A stretch of 64,000 nt of DNA from Molanna angustata (lineage: Eukaryota > Arthropoda > Insecta > Trichoptera > Molannidae): contig OY754964.1 of NCBI GenBank assembly GCA_963576475.1, forward strand, positions 136,501 to 200,500. Reading direction: 5' to 3'. The notes under the pieces were generated by a model. That model saw nothing but the letters and a program-made list of their open reading frames with translations, searched no databases and was not told the DNA's origin. The position numbers and the translations under genes are program-made. Of this stretch, positions 14,416 through 25,879 are shown piece by piece (within the stretch, counting starts at the first letter, position 1; every line of letters begins with the position of its first letter).

Positions 14416-14912
14416 AATTCTATCGTATATCGTTCTACTACATACCTACTCTTTTTAATGATCGAATTTTATGATCTCAAAAACAATCACAAAACGATTA
14501 TGTCACGAAACAGTGCTTTATTATCAAATAAATATAATTTTTAATTATTTCTCTGATATCCAATTTACCTATAGATCTGTCTTTCACAGTCTACGTGAAT
14601 AATATCTCTTGAAACATGATAATCAAAACTCCATATTAATATATGTACCTACCTATAAAATATGAATACCAAGTAAGAAAAACAGATCATAAACAATCAA
14701 TTTGTTATCAAAAGTAATGACGTAAATATGTTTTAATAATACGAATATCTCCCTAGCCTTAAAAAGGTTTTCCATGTATGAATTTAATATAAATTGTGGT
14801 AACACTATTTAAGACTTCCTGTATAAGAATAATAAGAATCCCAAAGTTCGCGGCGATAAAAACTTAGTTTTTTATACCGAAATTGGTAAGGGAATAAAAC
14901 GATAAACATAAT

Positions 14913-15284
14913 TTGAACCTCAAAAAGAACGCGAGTTCACATCAAAGGGAAATTGTCCGCCATTTTTCTAGACGTGGCGGGAAATTTCAACATGAACGGC
15001 AAACGAGGTTAGAATCTATTACAGCGGCCTGTTTTACCGACACAGAAAGAGTGGGAACCAATCTAATTTCGAGTGAAAAATTCCATTCCAAATTTGAAAA
15101 TGAAATATCAAAAGAATCGAGAGGAAGTTTTGAGGAGTTGGGCGCTCGAGAATTTATTGAATTTTCTCTCTTTGTGAATTTTCTACAGAACTTGAAATTA
15201 TTACACAACATGTTCCCCAGACAGACCAGACTACTTATTTTCAACACTAGCCACTCTTTAATATATCACTCACCAATTCAATAA
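14913..15284 (+). other. Unrecognised 123-codon open frame
   Basis: An ATG-started frame of 123 residues in sequence somewhat less AT-rich than its surroundings. No domain, signal peptide, zinc motif or repeat is recognisable. A frame of 86 codons is also open on the opposite strand, so openness is weak evidence. No splice sites or related copy are seen. It may be a chance ORF or a relic of an unknown element. Confidence 0.12.
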
Positions 15285-15435
15285 ATTATTATAAAATTAT
15301 CTTAATTCAACAATACATATACACCACTGATAACTCTACAATATGCATTGAATGGAAAACTTACATACATACATAATATCTTGTGTATTTATTAATTAGA
15401 AAATACGACGTTAATGTTTTTTTATCTAGCGATTT

Positions 15436-16795
15436 AAAAAGCGTTGATATCTGTATAATATGGAAAATATAAGTAGGCATATTGGCTACTTTTGTCTCAA
15501 TACAAAAAGCGTTGCTATCTGTATAATATGGAAAATATAAGTAGGCATATTGGCTACTTTTGTCTCAATACAAAAAGCGTTGCTATCTGTATAATATGGA
15601 AAATATAAGTAGGCATATTGGCTACTTTTGTCTCAATACAAAAAGCGTTGCTATCTGTATAATATGGAAAATATAAGTAGGCATATTGGCTACTTTTGTC
15701 TCAATACAAAAAGCGTTGCTATCTGTATAATATGGAAAATATAAGTAGGCATATTGGCTACTTTTGTCTCAATACAAAAAGCGTTGCTATCTGTATAATA
15801 TGGAAAATATAAGTAGGCATATTGGCTACTTTTGTCTCAATACAAAAAGCGTTGCTATCTGTATAATATGGAAAATATAAGTAGGCATATTGGCTACTTT
15901 TGTCTCAATACAAAAAGCGTTGCTATCTGTATAATATGGAAAATATAAGTAGGCATATTGGCTACTTTTGTCTCAATACAAAAAGCGTTGCTATCTGTAT
16001 AATATGGAAAATATAAGTAGGCATATTGGCTACTTTTGTCTCAATACAAAAAGCGTTGCTATCTGTATAATATGGAAAATATAAGTAGGCATATTGGCTA
16101 CTTTTGTCTCAATACAAAAAGCGTTGCTATCTGTATAATATGGAAAATATAAGTAGGCATATTGGCTACTTTTGTCTCAATACAAAAAGCGTTGCTATCT
16201 GTATAATATGGAAAATATAAGTAGGCATATTGGCTACTTTTGTCTCAATACAAAAAGCGTTGCTATCTGTATAATATGGAAAATATAAGTAGGCATATTG
16301 GCTACTTTTGTCTCAATACAAAAAGCGTTGCTATCTGTATAATATGGAAAATATAAGTAGGCATATTGGCTACTTTTGTCTCAATACAAAAAGCGTTGCT
16401 ATCTGTATAATATGGAAAATATAAGTAGGCATATTGGCTACTTTTGTCTCAATACAAAAAGCGTTGCTATCTGTATAATATGGAAAATATAAGTAGGCAT
16501 ATTGGCTACTTTTGTCTCAATACAAAAAGCGTTGCTATCTGTATAATATGGAAAATATAAGTAGGCATATTGGCTACTTTTGTCTCAATACAAAAAGCGT
16601 TGCTATCTGTATAATATGGAAAATATAAGTAGGCATATTGGCTACTTTTGTCTCAATACAAAAAGCGTTGCTATCTGTATAATATGGAAAATATAAGTAG
16701 GCATATTGGCTACTTTTGTCTCAATACAAAAAGCGTTGCTATCTGTATAATATGGAAAATATAAGTAGGCATATTGGCTACTTTTGTCTCAATAC
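15436..16795. repeat. 68-bp satellite array, 20 units
   Basis: Exactly twenty head-to-tail copies of a 68-bp unit (AAAAAGCGTTGCTATCTG ... AAGTAGGCATATTGGCTAC ... TTTTGTCTCAATAC). Apart from the first unit (GTTGATATC instead of GTTGCTATC), I saw no differences among units. Such homogeneity means a recent expansion. No single-copy relative is seen elsewhere in the window, and no ORF crosses it. Confidence 0.98.
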
Positions 16796-18990
16796 CAAAA
16801 ATACACAGAAAAGTTATCACTAATCACTAAATATTTCGCACATGAATATCATGCGAACCTATAGCCATTTGTGGGTTGCTGATTTCCATATTATAAAATA
16901 TAATCTTCAATTAATGAATAATCAATCCGAAACAGTTAATTTTGTACCTACAGTAAGTTAAAGATAGGTAATATTTTATAACAATATAAATTATATAACA
17001 AATGATTTTCTATAAATATTTATATTGAAAAGTGAATCCCATCCCTTAGTTGAGTCCGCTGGTATTATGATTATACATCTAATGATATTTCCTATCTACC
17101 CCCTGGCCCGGCTTCGGTCTGATGGGAGGTGGGGGGGGGGGGAGTGTCCCCTTACCCCTTCCTCTACTTCGGTAGGTAGATCATAATTAATATATTCTGT
17201 TTCAGTAATGAATACATCCGAATGCCGAGAGAAGAGAGAGAAACATCGACTGCCTCCAAATGGAACGAAGAATTAAAGGCTTAACAATATTAGGTATTTA
17301 CATATGCACATATGTACCTACTTATTACCAAAATTTACTAATATTGATATCTTAATATATTAACATTTCGTGTCACGATGTTCGTACCTACACACACTAA
17401 TTAGACTTCTCATCCAAAAATATATATAACCACAAATTTTGACTATCTTCCTCCCAAGGATCATTTATTGGAAAAAAGGATCGTAATTTATTTAATGTAT
17501 TTTATAAATGTGACTGCTTGTAACCGTAAATAAATTAATGTCTAAGCTGTGTAAAAATAAAAATAATTAATTTATTTCCAATAGATTGCGGTGTGAACAA
17601 ATCTATTATCATCTAGAGAACATATCAAATGTACGAAATAAATTGATAAAATACATTCATTACATAAGTGAGGTCTATTTAAAATGCGATCTACATAGAA
17701 AGCGGTCTGTGGCAAAAGAACGTCTGTTCGAGCCAACTAGTACCTAAGTACATACATAATATTATTTTATATACTTATATTTCTCAAGACCTCATCTTAT
17801 ACCTACAATATACTGCAAAGCTACTTCATACACTTCTTTTAAACACATTTACATACATACCATCGCGGCATAATCCAACAATGTGGTACCAGTGACAGGT
17901 GTGCGGGTTTTAATAACCTTAGTAAAGGAAGTACTACACATGTGTGTGTTAATACATTTAATTATTTTAATATTTGAATAGCCGATGCTTAAATGTACCT
18001 TAATAATTTCAACTATACATACCTAAAATAGTTTGGGATGTAATTATACGAATACACGTTATACCTACATCTATATATGAATATAAACGTATACATATTA
18101 TCATAATAATAATTGAATGAATTAAATAATGATATTTGAACACTCCTTACTAATATAGAAATGATTATGTAAAGGTACCTAAATGAATTATAAATTAAGG
18201 AATTAAGATATCTGACATCTCACACATTTGCCAAAATCCATTATCTTATCTAGTTGAGGTGGTCCTATCAATTATTCAAATAACATCCGACAAATAATAT
18301 ATATCTATTAGGTACAATGTATTGAGAAATCTAATTTACCAACTGCCTGTGACATTACACACATCATACATAGGTACATACGAAAATTTTACATGTGAAA
18401 ATTTTATTTTATTTGTTTATAGAGAATTATTCAAACTACACAATTTATATAACAGACAATGTACATTGCTTTGTTAATGGACCAGTGAAAACTCCATGCA
18501 TTATTCAATACGACAATTAATATTGATTACAAAAAATTACAGAAAATTATATCAATCAAGTTTTTTCACACCAGAACCACAAGCTCTGTATAACTGGACT
18601 GAAACTTCCTCTTTGCAGAAAGATTGAATGAACAAAATTTTTGCACAAAGCTTTCATAGCAGGATGAATTGCCTTACACAAAAATTAATTTCTCGTTCAA
18701 AAACCCGTGAAACTTCCTACATTATTAATTTGAACACTAGCACCAATACGTAATTGTTAAAATCAACGAACCTTTGCGAATTATTCAAATCCCTGAACTG
18801 TGGTGTATTTTTTTTTCTATATATGTGGTGTCATAGAATTGACCAATGCCTTTGTAATAATTCAATTCAATATTGTGATAACAGAATATGATATCAGAAT
18901 GGTTTGAAATATTTTAATAACACTCTACTTTAAAATCACTAAATCTTCACAAGAAGATCAGGACAAGAAATGAAGGTCACTGTTCTTAAT
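16796..18990. other. No gene recognised
   Basis: AT-rich sequence with scattered TACC/CATA simple repeats and a G13-14 run at about 17131-17144 within a GC-rich pocket (17100-17170). No exon, RNA gene or complete mobile element can be supported. Confidence 0.5.
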
Positions 18991-19004
18991 TTATTTTATA
19001 TTTT

Positions 19005-19140
19005 TTCAGATGGGTGGTGGCAGATCGATTAATGCGCTGAATTTGTAATCTAGTGGTCGCGAGTTCTTGTGATTTCGTTCATAGCACAAGCATTTATGCT
19101 TAATTTAGGAAATGTATTAAGATAAAATTATAGCTAGAAT
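19005..19140 (+). mobile_element. tRNA-derived SINE (copy 1)
   Basis: The head GGTGGTGGCAGATCGATTAA resembles a tRNA box A region, and GTGGTCGCGAGTTCTTGTG fills the box B position. The body has ATTTCGTTCATAGCACAAGC followed by ATTTATGCTTAATTTAGG. Minus-strand relatives at 33905-34062 and 57790-57905 share head, spacing and body. Box B is imperfect, so this copy is probably inactive. Confidence 0.7.
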
Positions 19141-19789
19141 GTGCCTGTTCCAATTAAATATCACACATATTCCCCTTAATTTAAAAATACTTTTTTTAAC
19201 ATCTATACTTTGATTAAGCTATAGTTAATATATCGAGTTGATCTGCTTGCTATAATAGTTTGTATGTCAGATCAGAATGATAATGTGCGCATATGTATAC
19301 ATCTTCATACTGATCAAATTATGTAACTTGCAATTGCTCCAACATTTGAATACAAGAGCCTAACGAAAGCAAAACACTTGACTACCTTCACTACAGTACT
19401 TAGAAGTAAATAATTGTAATAATTGTGTTTATTGTTTTAATATCTAGACAAGGAAGGAAAATGAAAAAAACCATAAAATATATCAGTCTGATAACGTGAC
19501 ATCCTTGTTTATTCCAACATTGTCTGAATCGCAGCACCAACACAGAGTTTGGTGTTTAAATATAATGAATTTCTGTGTCAATTAAACTATAATTACAAAC
19601 GGAATCTTATACTCCCTACCACCCATTACTCTCCACCACTATACCTCCTCATATTATATTATATGGGATCCCTGAATACATAATTATATTGCAACATAAA
19701 TATTACACTGTATACGTAATTACGATGTGATGATCATAAAATTATTTTATTTTATTACAAATCATCTCAATAGAAAATTATAGGAAATC

Positions 19790-20135
19790 GAGAAATCAAG
19801 AAATCTGCATGACTTGCGAGATCACTTGCGCAACATTCACCAATTATGCCTTGTATTTGAGTTCCTTATCAATCCAATTTTTAAAACTTCTGTATTATAT
19901 TTTCGCTTATATACTATCGCCATCTATGAAGTGTAAACAATGAAAGCAGCAGTCCTTATATATGAGGTGACAATGCTTTCGCACAGATGTCACCCCTGAA
20001 TTACCAGTATTATAAGTTCATTTTGGTTTGTTTAGCATTTGTACCAATGTGTATGTAAATCTAATATTTTTATATTAGTTGCATATACGCACTCCCGAAA
20101 GGAAAAAAATCATATGCAAATCTATAAAAATATTC
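19790..20135 (+). repeat. Dispersed repeat family X (copy 1)
   Basis: CTTGCGCAACATTCACCAAT, ATTTGAGTTCCTTATCAAT and later CACTCCCGAAAGG-type sequence recur in order at 22115-22425 and 62800-63030. A fragment (GACTCCCGACAGGG, AATCTAATG) is at 57360-57400. Copies are strongly diverged. Class unknown; no coding frame. Confidence 0.55.
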
Positions 20136-20885
20136 GGTTTATGATTTTTTATTTAAATTTACTTTTTAATGTTGTTATAATCATTCTACGAATTTTAACA
20201 TTGGTTTAGTTAACTAAGAATTATTATTTGGTTTGTTTATCTTGATTTTCACTCAATCACAATGTATGTATGTATGTACTATGTATGTATGTACATATGT
20301 ACAGATTCCAGCAAATATCTTTTGTCGTAGAAGGGGCGGTTCACAGATATGCCAATAAAACAAAAAAAATTTCAAATATGTGCAGCCCACTTACTAATAT
20401 ATTTTTTTAAATGTATAATCGTGGTTTTCTGAGCTGATCTGAACTCCATAAATTTGGAAGTTGTGTATGTTAATAAAACTATGTATGATTTATAAAAAAA
20501 ACTTTTTCTATCTAAATATGTGTAGGTAAAATAAATATAATATGTCAACAGAATGATAACCGTTGAAAGTAAAACAGGGTGAGGGATGCGGGGGATATGT
20601 TTCTCATATCGTGTAGGGGAGGGGAGGGGAGGGGATGAAGGAGAGAAAAATAAAGAGACTTAGGGGTGATACAAAGATATGCTTTCATTAAATATTCATT
20701 ATTTTATCGACTGAACAGATATCATCGTCATACAAGAACTATCATCGTGATACATGGTGTTTCAAAACTATATAAATTAATTATTTGAAACAAATATAGT
20801 TATATGAGTTACTAATAAAACCCGGCAATATACCTCTTGCTCATGTATGTACAATTAAAAACGGTCTATCTTTATGTCATATAAA

Positions 20886-21850
20886 ATTTAAAATTATCAT
20901 TCCATCCCTTCAATACTACCGTCCCTTCAATACCTCTCGTTCCTTCAGTCATTACCGTCCCTTCAGTCCTTACCGTTCCTTCAGTCCTCTTGTCCCTTCA
21001 TAACCTCTCATCCCTTCAGTCCTTACCGTCCCTTCAGTCTTCTCGTCCCTTCATTACCTCTCATCCCTTCAGTCCTTACCGTCCCTTCAGTCTTCTCGTC
21101 CCTTCATTACCTCTCATCCCTTCAGTCCTTACCGTCCCTTCAGTCTTCTCGTCCCTTCATTACCTCTCATCCCTTCAGTCCTTACCGTCCCTTCAGTCTT
21201 CTCGTCCCTTCATTACCTCTCATCCCTTCAGTCCTTACCGTCCCTTCAGTCTTCTCGTCCCTTCATTACCTCTCATCCCTTCAGTCCTTACCGTCCCTTC
21301 AGTCCCTACTATGCCTTCAGTCCTTACCGTCCCTTCAGTCCCTACTATGCCTTCAGTCCTTACCGTCCCTTCAGTCCCTACTATGCCTTCAGTCCTTACC
21401 GTCCCTTCAGTCCCTACTATGCCTTCAGTCCTTACCGTCCCTTCAGTCCCTACTATGCCTTCAGTCCTTACCGTCCCTTCAGTCCCTACTATGCCTTCAG
21501 TCCTTACCGTCCCTTCAGTCCCTACTATGCCTTCAGTCCTTACCGTCCCTTCAGTCCCTACTATGCCTTCAGTCCTTACCGTCCCTTCAGTCCCTACTAT
21601 GCCTTCAGTCCTTACCGTCCCTTCAGTCCCTACTATGCCTTCAGTCCTTACCGTCCCTTCAGTCCCTACTATGCCTTCAGTCCTTACCGTCCCTTCAGTC
21701 CCTACTATGCCTTCAGTCCTTACCGTCCCTTCAGTCCCTACTATGCCTTCAGTCCTTACCGTCCCTTCAGTCCCTACTATGCCTTCAGTCCTTACCGTCC
21801 CTTCAGTCCCTACTATGCCTTCAGTCCCTACCGTCCCTTCAAAACCTCTT
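20886..21850. repeat. 53-bp and 36-bp composite tandem array
   Basis: Built on a CCTTCAGTCCTTACCGTC core. About five 53-bp units with CATTACCTCTCATCC lie at 21005-21290, followed by ~15 units of a 36-bp form with CCCTACTATGCCTTCAGT (21295-21830). Because 36 is divisible by three, a 300-codon frame stays open with a Pro/Ser/Val/Thr 12-residue repeat; this is not evidence of a gene. The reverse complement of the core (CTGAAGGGACGG) matches the internal repeat of family-2 Helitron-like elements (10545-10600, 12715-12892). Confidence 0.93.
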
Positions 21851-22114
21851 GTCCCTTCAGAACCCCCTTCTTTTTTATATTATCTTTTATAATCCATTTT
21901 TTATAAATAAATATGAAATAATAATTGCTCTTGAATAAATTGATGATTGTTACACCTATTAAAGTACTTACATTTGTTTTTTTTTCCTTTTACTTTTCCT
22001 ATTTTTTTATCTGTTTACAATTTCTGCTGAAAGGTATACCTAAAATATTATAGGTAATTTATATTTCATTTAATTACTTATTATTATTTAGCAATATAAT
22101 AAAAATCAAGGCAC

Positions 22115-22425
22115 ATACAGGGCTTACGACATGTCATCGACTGAATTACATGATCAATTTATGCGCTTGCTCACGTCACCAATTATGCCATTATATTGAG
22201 TTCGCTTATCAATACAATTTTTTAAAGTTCTATATATGTTACTCTTCAAAATCTGAAAATGTGCTTAAAAATGTGGATGGATGATTACTACTATAATATT
22301 CCAACTTCGTCTCTATTGAGATATTAAATTGTCAAAAAATGTTATTGACTCCCAGCAGAGATTAAAATTGAATGAATGCCATCATAAAATATTCCATTTG
22401 TACATTATTATTTTTGTTTCTTATA
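22115..22425 (+). repeat. Dispersed repeat family X (copy 2)
   Basis: Contains CATGTCATCGACTGAATTAC, GCTCACGTCACCAATTATGC, GAGTTCGCTTATCAATAC and later ATTGACTCCCAGCAG, in the same order as 19790-20135 and 62800-63030. Confidence 0.6.
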
Positions 22426-22635
22426 AATTAATAATGCAACTTTTCCATCATTGAAAATATAAAAAACATTTCGTTAAATTAATAGTTTTGAAATTTTATA
22501 AGGAGTCTGTAAGTATATATATATATACCTATGGGGTGATGGTGACCTTTCACCTTCTTCTAAACAATTACCCTCACAGAACAATATGGTGCAGATCCTT
22601 TACAAGAATAAGAGTGCACACTTCCGTCAGTACAT

Positions 22636-22678
22636 TACAGTACAGTACAGTACAGTACAGTACAGTACAGTACAGTAC
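22636..22678. repeat. (ACAGT)n microsatellite
   Basis: About eight perfect ACAGT pentanucleotides. The surrounding 140-codon frame has no recognisable content. Confidence 0.95.
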
Positions 22679-23004
22679 CCCATACTGCGACACACGACCC
22701 ACCCTCACTAAAGTCATACACTATACATATTATACAACAATGAATATCGATAATATAGTTTATCTACTTCCTTTCCCGTTGCATAATGTGATGTGGTTCA
22801 CTACACAACCATTATTATTTTTATTTCATAAATATTTATTATGTCAACGAGAGATACTCAAAAAATATGCTCAATTTATTTGCTATACTTTTTATATCAC
22901 CACAATATAAAGGGAGTTCATACTTCCTGATATTAGGTATATCAACCAATGATGACTTTATTCACAATAAACTATAAAAATGGACTGTTAACGCATTATT
23001 TGCA

Positions 23005-23148
23005 AAAAATATCTTTATTATAATTTTGAAGTTCATACCTACTTTAGACTGCCCCAGATTAACCTGGCAGGTACACAAAAATATCTTTATTATAATTTTG
23101 AAGTTCATACCTACTTTAGACTGCCCCAGATTAACCTGGCAGGTACAC
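23005..23148. repeat. 72-bp direct tandem duplication
   Basis: Two almost identical copies of a 72-bp segment running from AAAAATATCTTTATTATAAT to CCCCAGATTAACCTGGCAGG. The duplication lies immediately upstream of a LINE RT tail and probably includes part of that relic. Confidence 0.92.
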
Positions 23149-23292
23149 AAAATATTGCGTATTACAAAGTACATCAATTTTATAATGATTTGCCAGAATG
23201 TGTGAAGGAAACATTTGGTCTTGCCACTTTTCGTCGCAAAGGAAAAGTTCTCTTAATATATTGTGTGCTTTCTTTGTTTTTGTGTCTTTGAA
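23140..23292 (+). pseudogene. Non-LTR retrotransposon RT C-terminal tail
   Basis: An open stretch reads YYKVHQFYNDLPECVKET followed by FGLATFRRKGKVLL and a stop. This matches the end of Jockey/CR1-type ORF2 proteins (aromatic-N-x-L-P ... F..K.K..L). Only the last ~50 residues survive; upstream the frame is interrupted. The minus-strand ORFs here are shadows. Confidence 0.65.
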
Positions 23293-23512
23293 TCTTTGTT
23301 GTTTTTTTTTTATATGAGTCATACTATGTATAATTGTTTTTTATTCAACTTGTTTTAAATATTTTTGTTTATATTACATGCATACAATCAAATATACATA
23401 CAATTCAATACAATATTTACAATTATCAAATTCCACTGTGTTGGCGATAAAATTTAAAAATTACCAAAATCGATAAGATTTAAACCACAATTTAATAAGC
23501 AATGTTAAGAGG

Positions 23513-24232
23513 GTGACTGCTGCCAACGTACCTATTTTTTCAATTTGAATTTGCATCATTACTACAAAACGAATCATTTTGAAAAAAAATAACCTAGTTA
23601 GTTTGGATATTAATAAATAAAAATATACTTTAGCTTTTTAATAATGTTCTGTATATATTCTTGTAGGAACATACCCCGATTATAATAAACATACATTTAT
23701 CTTAAATTTCTAAAAAACTATAAGTTAAAGAGCATTATATTTTGTTTATAAATTAAAGAAGATCAAAATATCTGGTAAAATAATACGTTACGTGGCATTA
23801 CTGCATCAGGTTAAGTTAATAAACAAAACATTGTCTTCTTTAATTTAAAAAAAATATGTTAAACTACGCCTTGTACGTTGAAAATCGGGGTATGCCATTA
23901 TTTTTCTACAAGAATTTATACAAAATATTATCAAAAAGTAAAGATATATTTTTCTTTATTAATACCCAAACTATCTAGACTATCCGAATAATACCCAAAC
24001 TATCGCAGTGCTCAAAGCAAGAGCACTTTCACTAAAGGATTAAAAACAGCTTTGTTTCAGAGAGTAACACTAGGAGCGCCCTTGGTATGATCTCGAATCA
24101 TTAAACGGCGCTTTACAAATAATTTATTATTATTATTATTATCTAAATATTTTTTTTCAAAACGTTTTGATCAGAAATAATGATGGTATATCAAATTGAA
24201 AAATAGGTACGTTGGTTGGCAGCAGTGAGCAG
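23513..24232. mobile_element. Foldback / MITE-like element with long inverted arms
   Basis: The left end GACTGCTGCCAACGTACC plus TATTTTTTCAATTTGA is matched in inverse orientation by TCAAATTGAAAAATAGGTAC at 24189 and GGCAGCAGTGAGCAGTCC. Pairing continues inward: CTTGTAGGAACATACCCCG at ~23663 against CGGGGTATGCC...CTACAAG at ~23887, then AAATTAAAGAAGA against TCTTCTTTAATTT. Arms total ~300 bp, with the centre near 23790. The right arm is interrupted by a LINE tail (24005-24142). No transposase frame is present. Confidence 0.75.
24005..24142 (+). pseudogene. 5'-truncated LINE tail nested in the foldback element
   Basis: The frame STFTKGLKTALFQRVTLG-APLV then stop (24007-24090) is a typical Jockey/CR1 ORF2 C-terminus. 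It is followed by a ~50-bp 3' UTR ending in (ATT)n. It interrupts the right arm of the foldback element, so it inserted later. AATACCCAAACTATC occurs twice just before the insertion, which may be a local duplication. Confidence 0.7.
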
Positions 24233-24894
24233 TCCCCCCCCACCTTAATATACCTAACGATCTTCTTATAAATAAATAGTTATTGCTGTCTGTATTTGTA
24301 CTCGTTGAAAATATTCATCTCCTCTAATTTTCCACAGTCACAGCCGCCCACTATGGGGACAATATCATGAAAATCTCTTTTAATATAGATATATTCTTGT
24401 GCATATTGCTGTTATACATAGTAATATACCTAATTATTGTTGATTGTTACATAATATATAATATTCTGTTCGCACGACATAACCCTTTAACTGACTGACT
24501 ATACCCGCATGTCATATTGACACACGCCCTAACAAATCTGGTTATAGGCCATAATCAGGAAGGTATAATCTATCTATTAATTCACTTTATCATTTCTATA
24601 TTTTTATTAATACAATAAAAATACAATGTGTGACTTTTACGGTATAATATGGTACTTCGTAAAGGATTTTTAACAAAACACAATAATCCGTTGGAATGAA
24701 ATTGAAGGTTTGTGGATTGGGAAGATACAAGAAGAGATAATCGAGATCAGGTGTTTAAGGATAAATATTACTTCTTTAGTAACTATTACGTAGCAAAGGG
24801 AAGAAAGGAAAAAGGAGAGGGATCAGGTATTTTCGGAGAGACATCCCTGCTTTAGTCTTTTCTTGAAAATGGAAAACGAATTTGAGACGAAGTT

Positions 24895-25530
24895 ATATCA
24901 AGACTCAAATTATTCCAGTCTAGCTAAACGTACTTCAAAGGAAGAGCTGAAAAATTCAGTGTTGTGAATGGGGATAGTTAATGTAGTACGTTCGGCAGAT
25001 CGAAGCGATAGGTAGTGATTAGATAAATATGTGAATTTGGTTTTAAGGTACTTCAAATAATTTTCAATAGCAAATACAAAAGAACTGCTGTGTAACCGAT
25101 ATTTAAAGTTAAGCACAAGTTGAAAAGCTATTTAAAGCGTTATACGTATTTTTATATTGAGTGGATGATTGTGTCTTTCTAGTAAGCCTATTTGGTGCAT
25201 GAAAGTTTAATTTGGATAAAATAAACTCACTAGAATCTGTTATACTGTTCACCAACTTGTATAAGTAAGTCATGTTAGTTGCAGCTCTCCGGGCTTCTAA
25301 GGTAGTTAATATATGATACAGGACAGATTGCGCGGGATCACCAAAAGAACGTCTGCTTCTATAATCTAAGTATGCCCTTCTAAAACTTACAGTGGAGGGA
25401 AAGACAGAGGAAAGACGGAGTATGGGGCGTAAAAGAATATCGTAGCTTAATAATCTCAGGTAGTGGTTCGGGATTCCAGATGTGGCGTCACTAATTCGTG
25501 GTGATTTTAGTGCTATTGTCGCCAACCTCC
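24895..25530 (-). pseudogene. Non-LTR retrotransposon RT, C-terminal region
   Basis: The minus strand has two overlapping open segments (138 and 68 codons) that together form a Jockey-type RT tail. Landmarks are TLEARRAATNMTYLYKLVNS, ILSKLNFHAPNRLTRKTQ, NALNSFSTCA and then a long C-terminal stretch ending KTKFTYLSNHYL. S-L-x-x-R-R-x-x-x-(D/N)-L-x-(F/Y)-L-Y-K-(L/I)-(V/I)-N is the usual signature. A frame break near 25110 separates the segments, so it is dead. The upstream palm domain is absent. Confidence 0.65.
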
Positions 25531-25695
25531 GTTAGGAGAAAAAAAAAACTTCCTTACTAAGTATTTTAAAATTCGGTGAAATGGTCGTCAATTGTAGTGT
25601 TTTTATAACTGGTGCCCTTTTTTTATTTTCACACTAAGGTGTATGTATGACGATATTGGATGGTGTGGAATATTTTCATGATAGAGGACATGGTG

Positions 25696-25717
25696 TGGCG
25701 TGGCGTGGCGTGGCGTG
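25696..25717. repeat. (GGCGT)n microsatellite
   Basis: Four to five GGCGT units. The surrounding 76-codon ORF has no other support. Confidence 0.9.
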
Positions 25718-25879
25718 GTGTTGTATTGAACAAAAGCATCGAACATTGGTGTTTAACAAAAGGTTAATTGACGCGCGCACTGTTTATGACAATATGTACT
25801 CGTTTCATACAATATCATCATCAGAAACTCTATTTGATATCATTAATTTATACCCCCCACAGTTATTAAAGCGATGACA

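Noticed and set aside
14144..14544. Plus-strand ORFs of 88 and 109 codons
   Set aside because: They are antisense to a LINE RT relic that carries a recognisable GRPRKGWHD motif on the minus strand.
20990..21892. 300-codon Pro/Ser/Val-rich open frame
   Set aside because: It is the translation of the 36-bp and 53-bp tandem repeats; the frame shifts between the two repeat types and no start context, splice site or non-repeat domain exists.
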